Source: Myroides indicus | GTDB lineage: Bacteria > Bacteroidota > Bacteroidia > Flavobacteriales > Flavobacteriaceae | DNA: 54,726 nucleotides | Reading direction: 5' to 3' | Assembly: GCF_004364575.1 (NCBI RefSeq) | Contig: NZ_SOAG01000023.1 | Span: forward strand, 1,544-56,269 | Shown: piece by piece, positions 35,108 through 43,731 of the stretch | Layout: every line of letters starts with the position of its first letter | How positions within the stretch are numbered: the stretch's first letter is position 1 | Made by a program: the position numbers and the translations under genes | Notes under the pieces: model-generated | What the model saw: the letters and a program-made list of their open reading frames with translations, nothing else | Database searches by the model: none | Told to the model about the DNA's origin: nothing

Positions 35108-36538
35108 ATGAAAGAAGTAAATCTTAAAAATCTTGCAATTACCACTTTAATCGGGATTTCATTATGGTTTTGTCCGGTCCCGGAAGGGGTAACTTCAGAC
35201 GCATGGCATTTATTTGCCATCTTTGTGAGTACTATTTTAGGAATTATCCTGAAAGCAGCTCCTATGGGAACAATGTGTATGCTCGCTGTAGGGCTGACGG
35301 CACTATTCCAGCTGTTAGCACCGGGAGATCCTGCCAAGTCAATCACACTCAGTTTAAGTGGCTTTGGAGATAAAGTAATTTGGCTGATTGGTATTTCTTT
35401 CTTTATTGCCAGGGGATTTATTAAAACAGGATTGGGCAACAGAATTGCTTTTTTGTTTATCCGGGCATTCGGAAAAAGTACATTGGGATTGGCGTACGGA
35501 TTAGGATTGGCTGATTTGGTTTTAGCTCCTGCTATTCCGAGTAATACAGCTCGAGGAGGAGGAATTATTTATCCGATTATGAAGTCTATGGCGATGAATT
35601 TTGGTTCTGATGCCTCCAAACCGGAAACGCATAAAAAGCTGGGCTCTTTTTTAACGCTGAATAGTTATTATATGAACTTAATTGCGTCCTCTATGTTTTT
35701 AACCGGTACGGCAAGTAATCCGATGTGTCAGAAATTTGCAGCTGATATGGGAATTAATATTTCCTGGATGTCGTGGGCAGTAGCTGGTTTAGTGCCGGGA
35801 CTAGTCGCTTTTATTTTAACGCCGATAGTATTGTATAAAATATATCCGCCGGAATTAAAGAAAACCGGTGATGCGCCTAAAGTAGCTGCTCAAAAATTAA
35901 GAGAGATGGGCAAATTATCCCTTCCTGAGATTTTAATGCTGATTACGTTTGGTATTTTATTAGGACTGTGGATTACGGGAGATTTTTTCAGCATTGATGC
36001 TACCACAACGGCGTTTATCGGGTTGGCTATCTTATTGCTGACTTCGGTATTGACATGGGATGATGTAAAAGCAGAAAAAGGAGCATGGGATACGATTGTA
36101 TGGTTTGCTGTTTTGGTCATGATGGCGAGTTCATTAAACAGATTGGGATTTATCGGATGGTTTAGTGAGCTGGTAAAAGGAAAAATGGGAGGTATGGATT
36201 GGCATTATGCCTATCCGGTTATTGTGATTGTCTACTTTTTCAGCCACTATATCTTTGCCAGTGCGACAGCTCACGTTGCGGCTATGTATGCGGCTTTACT
36301 AGGGGTAGGGGTATCGCTGGGAGTACCGCCGATGCTGTTGGCTATGATGCTTGGTTTTATGGGCTCTATTTACGGGACACTTACGCATTACGGACATGGT
36401 CCGGCTCCTGTGTTCTTCGGGAGTGGTTATGTGGAGTTAAAATCGTGGTGGACTTACGGTTTGGTTATAGGCATATTGCTGCTGGCTGTTTATCTGATTG
36501 TCGGAACTAGCTGGCTCAGCATTCTGGGAGCTTTTTAA
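35108..36538 (+). CDS. DASS/SLC13 family dicarboxylate transporter (CitT-like)
   Basis: A 476-residue inner-membrane carrier. The two SNT-type motifs that bind cation and carboxylate are visible: S145-N146-T147 in AIPSNTARGG and S385-A-T387 in FASATAH. LTHYGHGPAPVFFGSGYV near the C-terminus is typical of the CitT/2-oxoglutarate-malate branch. It probably exchanges or imports succinate, fumarate, malate or citrate. Last gene of the sdhCAB-porin cluster, 24 bases after the porin, with a terminator behind it. Confidence 0.9.
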   Translation: MKEVNLKNLAITTLIGISLWFCPVPEGVTSDAWHLFAIFVSTILGIILKAAPMGTMCMLAVGLTALFQLLAPGDPAKSITLSLSGFGDKVIWLIGISFFIARGFIKTGLGNRIAFLFIRAFGKSTLGLAYGLGLADLVLAPAIPSNTARGGGIIYPIMKSMAMNFGSDASKPETHKKLGSFLTLNSYYMNLIASSMFLTGTASNPMCQKFAADMGINISWMSWAVAGLVPGLVAFILTPIVLYKIYPPELKKTGDAPKVAAQKLREMGKLSLPEILMLITFGILLGLWITGDFFSIDATTTAFIGLAILLLTSVLTWDDVKAEKGAWDTIVWFAVLVMMASSLNRLGFIGWFSELVKGKMGGMDWHYAYPVIVIVYFFSHYIFASATAHVAAMYAALLGVGVSLGVPPMLLAMMLGFMGSIYGTLTHYGHGPAPVFFGSGYVELKSWWTYGLVIGILLLAVYLIVGTSWLSILGAF

Positions 36539-36567
36539 TATTGTAGTTTTTAATTTGATTTAGGAGG

Positions 36568-36602
36568 TCCGGTATTTTATTTTAGAATACCGGATTTGTT
36601 TT
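36568..36602 (+). terminator. Intrinsic terminator of the sdhCAB-porin-carrier cluster
   Basis: A perfect 9-bp stem (36568-36576 with 36586-36594) followed by a T-rich tail. No comparable terminator is seen between the five genes, supporting a single operon. Confidence 0.8.
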
Positions 36603-36769
36603 TCGGGGATATTTTCAAATGATTATCACTGTAATTTTTACCTTGAAAAGAGACTCAAAATTCCCAAAAAGGGCTTAACCATCTATTCTGTTTTTGGTTT
36701 GTGCTTTGAACTAACTTGTACTGTTACACTAATTAATGCTTATGATACAAGCTTTGTAAATCCTTGCTG

Positions 36770-37372
36770 TTAAAACTTTGCTCTATTCACAGATATGCTA
36801 TTTTTTGATTTTATTATTTGTTGAGCACAATCCGAAGCACAAATTAATCCTGCCGCCAGCATTATTACATCTTTTAAGACTAATCTTCCCGCCCCTGATA
36901 AGTAAGGAAAACCAAATTGCGGGGTAGGAAAATCTCCTCCCAGATTTGGAACGTAAACTTCGGGGGTGGTTATTAAAAATGATAAAGTAACTAAAGACAT
37001 TCCGAAGGTTAAAAGCCCGCCTATTAATCCGATCTTTTTAAACCAAATACCCAATAAGGTCAAGGTGCCTATTAGTACAATAACTGTTCCCAATCCATAA
37101 GAAAAAATATAAGTTCCATTTTCTTTGTGCCAATCTATATTGTTTTGAACCGTTTTTCCTTCGGGGTTTTTATACGTTGTGTATTCAGGAGCTTTTTTGT
37201 TGTAAAAAAAGGACATAACCGGGCTGTTGGCAACAAACGGAACTATTCCGTCGGCTTCGTATTGAAAGGCTTTGAGCCCGCCTATCCAAACCATTACAAT
37301 AAATATTGATATTCGGATCACATTGATAAAATGTGATTGGCTGTTTGCTAAAATTAAAATGAATTTATCCAT
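36770..37372 (-). CDS. rclC: DUF417/YkgB family membrane protein, RclC-like
   Basis: A 200-residue protein with about four transmembrane helices. The N-terminal half (RISIFIVMVWIGGLKAFQYE, then ADGIVPFVANSPVMSFFY) is the conserved core of DUF417, whose E. coli member RclC is induced by reactive chlorine species. Its molecular function is not settled. Here it lacks the rclR, rclA and rclB neighbours. A hydrophilic insert (EYTTYKNPEGKTVQNNIDWH) lies between helices 1 and 2. Confidence 0.85.
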   Translation of the reverse strand: MDKFILILANSQSHFINVIRISIFIVMVWIGGLKAFQYEADGIVPFVANSPVMSFFYNKKAPEYTTYKNPEGKTVQNNIDWHKENGTYIFSYGLGTVIVLIGTLTLLGIWFKKIGLIGGLLTFGMSLVTLSFLITTPEVYVPNLGGDFPTPQFGFPYLSGAGRLVLKDVIMLAAGLICASDCAQQIIKSKNSISVNRAKF

Positions 37373-37485
37373 TGTTTTTTGTCTTGTGGTTGTTTTTAGG
37401 TGGTCAGGCTACAGCTGTATGGCTAATAGTACCTTTTCATTAGCTTATCTCTGCAGAATATACCGTTAAAAATATCATTTTTAAT

Positions 37486-38412
37486 TTATTTAAGTGACTT
37501 AATTCTTTTATTTAACTTGTTCATTCTTATACACTTTAAAATTTTCTTCTCAAACAGATTGAACACTAATCCTGCCAGAATTAAAAAAGACGCCCAAAAC
37601 TTCCACACTGTAAACTCTTCTCTCAGAAAAAACACAGAGCTGATAAATCCCACTACCGGAATCAGGAAAGTAAACGGAACAACTGCTGATGTAGAATAGG
37701 TTTTTAGAAGAAAACCCCAAAGTCCGTATCCCAGATGAGTGGACATATAAACGACATAAGCCAAGGCGGCTATTCCTATCCACGAAATATTTTGAATCGA
37801 ACTGGCGATAGCATTTGGTCTGTCTATAAAAAAGGAAGCAAGTGCCATAAAAGGAAAAGCCGCTAAATTACCCCAGACAACTAATGAAAGAGGAGATTGA
37901 GCATTGATTTTTTTGGTAATCAAGTTTCCGGATGACCAGGCTAAAGCTGCACATATAGTTAATGTTAGTCCGATTATGGTTACATCTCCGCCAATATTGG
38001 ATGCGACAATAACGATGCCTAAAAATGAAATTAAGGAACCTAAAACCTTTAAAAAGCTTGGTTTTTCTTTGAAGAATAAAAATGCCAGTCCAATGGAAAA
38101 AAATACTTGTACTTGAATAACCAAAGATGCCAGTCCTGGCGATAAACCAAGGTGAATTCCCGTAAAGAGCAATCCGAATTGCAAGGCGAAATTAAAGACG
38201 CCAAAAGCGATGATATACTTTAAAGGTGCTTGCGGTCGGGGTAAGAAAAACACAAAAGGAAGTGCTGAAAATCCAAAGCGGAATGCGCAAAAAAGAAAAG
38301 GAGGCATCTCCTTTAAGCCTAAGGCAATAGCCACAAAGTTTGTGCCCCAAATCACTACAATTAAAAGAGCTAATAACAGGTGTTTTGGACTTAAATTGAC
38401 TGCTGTATTCAT
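37486..38412 (-). CDS. EamA/DMT family exporter
   Basis: A 308-residue membrane protein with ten predicted helices in two EamA repeats (the first begins VVIWGTNFVAIALGLKE). It resembles the O-acetylserine/cysteine exporter EamA and related amino acid exporters; the substrate is not determined. It starts 2 bases after the stop of the MarR-GNAT gene, so the two are one transcription unit and the exporter is probably controlled by that regulator. The Lys-rich cytoplasmic tail is usual. Confidence 0.85.
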   Translation of the reverse strand: MNTAVNLSPKHLLLALLIVVIWGTNFVAIALGLKEMPPFLFCAFRFGFSALPFVFFLPRPQAPLKYIIAFGVFNFALQFGLLFTGIHLGLSPGLASLVIQVQVFFSIGLAFLFFKEKPSFLKVLGSLISFLGIVIVASNIGGDVTIIGLTLTICAALAWSSGNLITKKINAQSPLSLVVWGNLAAFPFMALASFFIDRPNAIASSIQNISWIGIAALAYVVYMSTHLGYGLWGFLLKTYSTSAVVPFTFLIPVVGFISSVFFLREEFTVWKFWASFLILAGLVFNLFEKKILKCIRMNKLNKRIKSLK

Positions 38413-38414
38413 TA

Positions 38415-39380
38415 TTAATTATTCTGAGTTAAATCCAATTCCATTTGAATATTTGCTCGTTGGTAAGGAGTGGGGTGTCCCTGAATTTTCTGAAATCCCA
38501 TTTTATAATATAGACTGATAGCCGGTTTCAGAAGGGTGTTGCTTTCCAAATAAATTTTAGTTGCTCCCAATTGCCTTGCCGTATTGACAATATGCTGTCC
38601 CATCAGCCAGCCCATATTTTTACCTTGTGCTTTGGGAGAGACCGCCATTTTTGCCATTTCATAATCGTATTCGGGATCGTCCATTTTGATTAAAGCGCAA
38701 ACGCCTAAGGGTTCGTTTTTGTAAAGCGCAACAATTATTTTACCACCTTTATTTAAAATGTATTCTTCGGGGTTGTTTAATGCTTTTTTGTCGGTTTCTT
38801 CAATTTCAAAATACGTTGTAATCCACTCTTCGTTGAGTGCTTTAAATATCGCTTTATATTTGGGTTCGTACTCCACAATTTGCACTTCCTGACTTTCCCG
38901 CAGCTTTTTTTGTTCTTCCACTCTTTTCAGCAAAGACCTTTGTTCCAGTAAAAATTCCCATTCTCCGATTGCTTCCCACAGGTTGTGTGTTGCCTCTGCA
39001 ATAATTCCGTCAATAGCTTTGTCAATATCTTCACCTTGTATGGTTATCATTTTTGCAGCAACATACTTTCCTTTTTCTGTTAAATCCGCTACGTTTTTGC
39101 GCTTGTCCTTTGAACGAAGGTTGTCTTTGACCAGCCCTGCTTTTGCCATTTCTTTTACAATTTTGGTAACGGAAGGCTGAGAATGTCCGATCTGTTCGGC
39201 TATGGAGGTAATACCTTGTGCTCCTTCGTCATAGAGTACAAAAAAAACGGGAAACCATTTAGGCGAAAAATCTACCTTATACAGCTTGTAGATTTTATCA
39301 GCTTCTTCGGTTATTTTTGCCGTTAATAGCCGAAGTCTGCTGCCTAATGCCATTTTTCCTGTTCGGTTAAATAAATCCAT
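38415..39380 (-). CDS. MarR-type regulator fused to GNAT acetyltransferase
   Basis: A 321-residue two-domain protein. Residues ~1-150 are a MarR winged helix (GITSIAEQIGHSQPSVTKIV is the recognition region; LRSKDKRKNVADLTEKG the wing). Residues ~165-315 are a GNAT acetyltransferase (motif A AVSPKAQGKNMGWLMG, then SLYYKMGFQKI). Known MarR-GNAT fusions combine DNA binding with acetyl-CoA-dependent transfer; the acceptor is unknown. The ATG at 39380 is preferred over the TTG two codons upstream. A near-perfect palindrome starts 6 bases upstream of this ATG, suggesting autoregulation. It precedes the EamA exporter. Confidence 0.88.
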   Translation of the reverse strand: MDLFNRTGKMALGSRLRLLTAKITEEADKIYKLYKVDFSPKWFPVFFVLYDEGAQGITSIAEQIGHSQPSVTKIVKEMAKAGLVKDNLRSKDKRKNVADLTEKGKYVAAKMITIQGEDIDKAIDGIIAEATHNLWEAIGEWEFLLEQRSLLKRVEEQKKLRESQEVQIVEYEPKYKAIFKALNEEWITTYFEIEETDKKALNNPEEYILNKGGKIIVALYKNEPLGVCALIKMDDPEYDYEMAKMAVSPKAQGKNMGWLMGQHIVNTARQLGATKIYLESNTLLKPAISLYYKMGFQKIQGHPTPYQRANIQMELDLTQNN

Positions 39381-39386
39381 AAGCAA

Positions 39387-39406
39387 TTACATAATTAGTT
39401 ATGTAA
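39387..39406. promoter_or_regulatory. Palindromic MarR-type operator
   Basis: TTACATAATTAGTTATGTAA is a 20-base inverted repeat with nine of ten base pairs matching. It lies 6 bases upstream of the MarR-GNAT start codon and within the divergent region shared with the radical SAM gene. Size and AT-rich symmetry fit MarR operators (TTAC..GTAA). Binding there would shut the regulator-exporter operon; an effect on the divergent gene is possible. Confidence 0.65.
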
Positions 39407-39626
39407 ATGTAAAAAAATTCTTTTAAAATATAGCGTTTATTTTTAAAGTTCATTGTTGATCTTGACGTATAAAGCGAGATTTATATCCGTATTTTTTGCC
39501 AACTTTTCAACAGATGATTTAACAGTATGATAGTTTCTTTTAACTGTTTCATTCTGTAATTTTGTTCAGTTGAAAATACAGTTTAGTTTTCTTTTATGTG
39601 TTTTAATGGTTGTAAAACAGTGTTTT

Positions 39627-40883
39627 ATGGATAGGATTCAGGAGAAGTTAATGATTCTTGCCGATGCGGCAAAATATGATGTAAGCTGCAGTTCAAGCGG
39701 GAGCAAGCGGAAAAATAAAGGAGGGATCGGCGATGCTTCTGCCTCGGGAATCTGCCACACCTACACAGAAGACGGACGATGTGTTTCGCTGTTAAAAATT
39801 TTGTTGACCAATCACTGTATTTATGACTGTGCGTTTTGTGTGAGCCGGAAGAGCAATGATGTAAAAAGAGCCGCTTTTACCGTAGAAGAAGTAGTGGAAA
39901 TAACTATGAACTTTTATCGTAGAAACTACATTGAAGGATTGTTTTTGAGTTCGGGGATATTTAAAAATGCCGACTTTACGATGGAGCGTTTAATGCGCAT
40001 TGTGAAAAAACTTCGTACAGAAGAGCGTTTCCACGGTTATATACACCTGAAAACTATTCCCGGAGCAAGTGAAGAACTAATTAAGGAAGCAGGACTATAC
40101 GTGGATCGGATGAGTATTAATCTGGAATTACCTACGGAAGCAGGCTTAAAGCTGGTGGCTCCTGAAAAAGACCATGAATCAGTGCGCAAGCCCCTGGCTT
40201 TTGTTCAAAACCACATCAAAGAACTGCAATCAGAATCTGCCTTAATCAAGCATAAACCTCTGTTTGTTCCTGCCGGACAAAGTACGCAGATGGTTATCGG
40301 AGCTACTCCTGAAAGTGATTATCAAATTATGAGTGTGGCGGATGAATTTTATAAAAATTACCAACTGAAAAGAGTTTATTACAGTGGTTATATCCCTATT
40401 AATTCGGATAATGTACTGCTGCCTCAGGTAGGAACACAACCACCGCTGATTCGCGAAAACCGGCTGTATCAGACGGATTGGCTGTTGCGCTTTTACGATT
40501 TTAAACTTGACGAAATTTTAAATCCCCAATTTCAAAATTTAGATATGGATATCGATCCCAAACTGGGATGGGCATTGAGAAATCCGCAGTTTTTTCCAAT
40601 AGATATCAATACGGCGGACTATAAACAGATTATCCGCATTCCCGGTATCGGACGGCAGTCGGCAATGAAAATTATAAAAGCCAGGAAATTTGGCAAACTT
40701 CGCGAATATCAGTTGAAAAAGATAGGCATCAGCTACAATCGGGCTAAGTTTTTTATGATTTGTGCCGATTCTCCGTTTACGCTGGGAGAAATGAGCATGA
40801 TGAATGTTAAACAGAGCATTTTGCAGTTTGGGAACAGTAAGTACAAGAACACAATACCGGAAAATCAGTTATCTCTTTTTTGA
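39627..40883 (+). CDS. Putative DNA modification/repair radical SAM protein (TIGR03916-type)
   Basis: A 418-residue radical SAM enzyme starting at the ATG for MDRIQEKL; the open frame extends 19 codons further upstream but that N-terminus is not conserved-looking. The [4Fe-4S]/SAM motif is C64-x3-C68-x2-C71 (NHCIYDCAFCVSRK). The C-terminus carries a helix-hairpin-helix (about 326-357, with IRIPGIGRQSAMKII), a non-specific DNA-binding element. Family knowledge: these proteins are always paired with a small partner next door, as here, and are predicted but not proven to act on DNA. The stop overlaps the next start by one base. Confidence 0.88.
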   Translation: MDRIQEKLMILADAAKYDVSCSSSGSKRKNKGGIGDASASGICHTYTEDGRCVSLLKILLTNHCIYDCAFCVSRKSNDVKRAAFTVEEVVEITMNFYRRNYIEGLFLSSGIFKNADFTMERLMRIVKKLRTEERFHGYIHLKTIPGASEELIKEAGLYVDRMSINLELPTEAGLKLVAPEKDHESVRKPLAFVQNHIKELQSESALIKHKPLFVPAGQSTQMVIGATPESDYQIMSVADEFYKNYQLKRVYYSGYIPINSDNVLLPQVGTQPPLIRENRLYQTDWLLRFYDFKLDEILNPQFQNLDMDIDPKLGWALRNPQFFPIDINTADYKQIIRIPGIGRQSAMKIIKARKFGKLREYQLKKIGISYNRAKFFMICADSPFTLGEMSMMNVKQSILQFGNSKYKNTIPENQLSLF

Positions 40884-41641
40884 TGGTTTATTATATTTAC
40901 GACGGGTCGTATATTGGCTTTTTGACAGCTGTGTTTGATTGCTTTGACTTAAAAGATAAAGCAGTAAAAGTGGTGACAAAAGAACAGTATTCGCCTAGTT
41001 TTTTTGATGAAGGATTCGAAATTATTTCCGATTCTGTTAAAGCAAAAAGAGTTTTAAACGGACTGAATAAAAAATTAAAAAAAGCACAGGTAAACGATTT
41101 TTACTGTGTGTTTTTGTCCGAAGACTTGCAAGCTGTTCAGTATACTTTTGATCTGATTTGCGAACTCTTTAGACAGGGAGCAGATATATTGGAAAATTAC
41201 GGTGATGAAAAGGTAGTTTATTTTGCCAAGACTTTAAAGAGTGTTGGGCGAGAAAAACACCGTATGAAAGCCTTTGTCCGCTTTAAAAAAGCAACGGACG
41301 GCATGTATTTTGCCATTATTGATCCTGACTTTAATGTGCTGCCATTGATTTTTCGTTTTTTTAAAAATAGATATGCCGATCAGCGCTGGCTGATTTACGA
41401 TGTAAAGCGAAATTACGGATTGATGTATACTTTACAGCAAATTGTAGAGGTAAAGCTTTTACCGCTTGAAAAACAGGCACTCGCCACGACAGAAGTTATT
41501 GCCTTTGATGAAGATGAGGTTTATTATCAAAACCTTTGGAAACAGTATTATCAAAGTACCAATATAGAAGCAAGACGCAATATGAAGCTTCATCTGCAGT
41601 ACGTGCCCAAACGATATTGGAAATACCTTGTAGAAAAATAG
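40883..41641 (+). CDS. Probable DNA metabolism protein, radical SAM partner (TIGR03915-type)
   Basis: A 252-residue protein. It begins YYIYDGSYIGFLTAVFDCFD, the hallmark of the family, and contains FVRFKKATDGMYFAIIDPDF followed by RFFKNRYADQRWLIYD. Its TGATG overlap with the upstream radical SAM gene implies translational coupling. In some bacteria this domain is fused to a uracil-DNA glycosylase; here no glycosylase domain is attached, so the C-terminal part is only the short linker. Molecular role unknown. Confidence 0.88.
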   Translation: MVYYIYDGSYIGFLTAVFDCFDLKDKAVKVVTKEQYSPSFFDEGFEIISDSVKAKRVLNGLNKKLKKAQVNDFYCVFLSEDLQAVQYTFDLICELFRQGADILENYGDEKVVYFAKTLKSVGREKHRMKAFVRFKKATDGMYFAIIDPDFNVLPLIFRFFKNRYADQRWLIYDVKRNYGLMYTLQQIVEVKLLPLEKQALATTEVIAFDEDEVYYQNLWKQYYQSTNIEARRNMKLHLQYVPKRYWKYLVEK

Positions 41642-41781
41642 CTATACACTTTGTTGGGGAAAGCTTTAGGTTTAGTTTTTAAGCATCGCTGCATGGAATA
41701 TAACAAATAAATAACGTGTGTTCACAAAGGTTAACTTTATTTTTCATTGTAATCCGACTGTCAGTATCGCATAAAAAAAAT

Positions 41782-43428
41782 TTAATAGTTTATTTTGTCG
41801 TTTTTATCATTTTCATCTCTGAATAATATTTGGTATACAAGATAGAAACCTATTAAGGCAGCGATGATAAATAACAGCACTGGAAATCCTGGATAGCCTG
41901 CGATAGACCAACCGGAAGGAATGCGCATAATTAGCGCAGCACCTATGATTAATGCAGCTATGATAACACCGGCAGTAATCCGATTGGCTACTTTTTGTAC
42001 GGCTAATAAAAACTTATTCTGATCAAAAACATCCATCTTTATTTTAAATCGATGGTGTGCTAAATCATCGGATATTTTATTGAGTCGATAGGGAAGTTTT
42101 TCTAATAATTCTTTGCTCTCAAGCATATTTCTAAGCAGGTCCCCCGTTTTTAATTCACCCCACATATGTTCTTTCATCAACTGTTTTACATAATCTCTTA
42201 CTGTTTTTTGCAAATTGTAATCAGGTGCGAGTATTGCAATAATCTGATCCATATTGAGAAGGATTTTGGCAAGAGAAACCAACTCTACCGGAAGCTTAAT
42301 TCCAAGTTGGGCAGAGATTTTATTGATGTCTATAATGGTTTTTCCGTTTTGCAGATCCTGAGCTTTTTTATTTTGGTTCTCCTGCATCTTTCTCAGGATG
42401 TTCTTCTTGTATTTTTGTATATTAATTCTTTCAGGATCATATTGACTGATTTCGAGCAGTACTTCGGTTACTTCTTCGGCATTATTTTCTCCTAATCCTA
42501 TCATCAGTTTTAGGATGCTTTGTCTCATTGTGTCATCAAAACGTGCCACCATGCCTAAATCCATCAAAGCCAGTTTTCCGGTTTTCATAACATGAATATT
42601 TCCCGGATGAGGATCGGCATGTGCAAAACCATCTACAATAATTTGTTGCAGATAACCTTTCACAAAATCGTCTGCCATTTCTTCTGTCGGAAGGTTATTG
42701 AGTTGAAAGGGGGATAGTTTTGTAACCTTATCTCCGTCAATATATTCCATGGTTAGCACCCTCTTACTTGTATAGTCAGTAATGACCTCAGGTACATGAA
42801 GGTATTTGAAATGCGATATGTTTTTCTTTAAAAGTCCAAGGTTTTCAGCTTCTTTTTCATAGTCTAATTCTTGTAACAGAATATATCTTAATTCTTCTAT
42901 GGTTTCGTGAAGAGAAAATTTTCGGGATTCTTCGCTAAAAGATTCTGCTTTTTCAGATAGAGTCAGCAAGGTGTTCAGATCTTCTTTGAAGTGTTCTTCT
43001 GTTCCCGGGCGTTGAATTTTTACAGCTACTTTCCGTCCCGAATGCAGAATGGCAGTATGTACCTGTCCGATTGAGGCACTGGCTAATGGGACCTGGTCAA
43101 AACTTTCAAATGCTTTAGATATACGTACCCCTGTTTCTTCTCTAAAAATGGATTCGACCTCTTGATAAGGAATAGATTCAACATCGTCTTGAAGGGTAGC
43201 TAAAGCACTTAGAAAAGGTTGAGGAAGCATATCGCTCCTTGTAGATAATAATTGTCCTAATTTAACGTATGTTGGTCCCATTTCTTTGAGATCTTCTACC
43301 AGTTCTTCAGGACTGTGTTGCCATTCGGCAGTCTCCGTATCTCCAGAAAACAGGTCGTCGTTTCTATATTTTAATATGAATTTGAAAAAGCGGATGTACC
43401 GATCGTATTTTTGTGGTAATATTCCCAT
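41782..43428 (-). CDS. ABC1/UbiB-family atypical kinase
   Basis: A 548-residue protein-kinase-like ATPase of the AarF/UbiB/COQ8 family. Motifs: the KLGQLLSTRSDMLP extension with its KxGQ element, the Ala-rich loop ASIGQVHTA, VAVKIQRPG, the catalytic FAHADPHPGNIHV and the metal-binding ALMDLGMVARFD. The C-terminus has two hydrophobic helices for membrane attachment. UbiB proteins support quinone biosynthesis; in a menaquinone-using Bacteroidota the exact role is open. Monocistronic and divergent from the AsmA-like gene. Confidence 0.9.
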   Translation of the reverse strand: MGILPQKYDRYIRFFKFILKYRNDDLFSGDTETAEWQHSPEELVEDLKEMGPTYVKLGQLLSTRSDMLPQPFLSALATLQDDVESIPYQEVESIFREETGVRISKAFESFDQVPLASASIGQVHTAILHSGRKVAVKIQRPGTEEHFKEDLNTLLTLSEKAESFSEESRKFSLHETIEELRYILLQELDYEKEAENLGLLKKNISHFKYLHVPEVITDYTSKRVLTMEYIDGDKVTKLSPFQLNNLPTEEMADDFVKGYLQQIIVDGFAHADPHPGNIHVMKTGKLALMDLGMVARFDDTMRQSILKLMIGLGENNAEEVTEVLLEISQYDPERINIQKYKKNILRKMQENQNKKAQDLQNGKTIIDINKISAQLGIKLPVELVSLAKILLNMDQIIAILAPDYNLQKTVRDYVKQLMKEHMWGELKTGDLLRNMLESKELLEKLPYRLNKISDDLAHHRFKIKMDVFDQNKFLLAVQKVANRITAGVIIAALIIGAALIMRIPSGWSIAGYPGFPVLLFIIAALIGFYLVYQILFRDENDKNDKINY

Positions 43429-43731
43429 AGCACCAATCTTTTTACATTATAAATTATATCTTTTTTAAAGGGTAAAGTACTTTGTGTAATTTACATATTA
43501 TTTGTGAATCTTTTATACTTAAAATTATTTTGCTATTAAAAATATTTAGTTTTAGGTTTGAATTTGTCTCTTTTTTGTTTAGATGCGTAGTATTTACTTC
43601 AGAAATCATGTTTTATGAATCGCATACTATTTGACGTAAAATAATATTTTATTTATTGGTAAATAACACGATATTGAAGTATTGTCTATTGTTTTTTGTA
43701 AACTTATTATGTTTTTTTATTATCTTTAAAT
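43429..43731. other. Divergent intergenic region, UbiB kinase and AsmA-like gene
   Basis: An AT-rich 303-base region. A TATCTTTA box near 43718 with upstream TTTTTTG resembles the -7/-33 promoter for the AsmA-like gene. Nothing else is evident. Confidence 0.4.

Noticed and set aside
36199..36510. 103-codon plus-strand frame rich in Cys, inside the SLC13 carrier gene
   Set aside because: It is out of frame with a clearly conserved membrane transporter and reads like a shifted hydrophobic gene.
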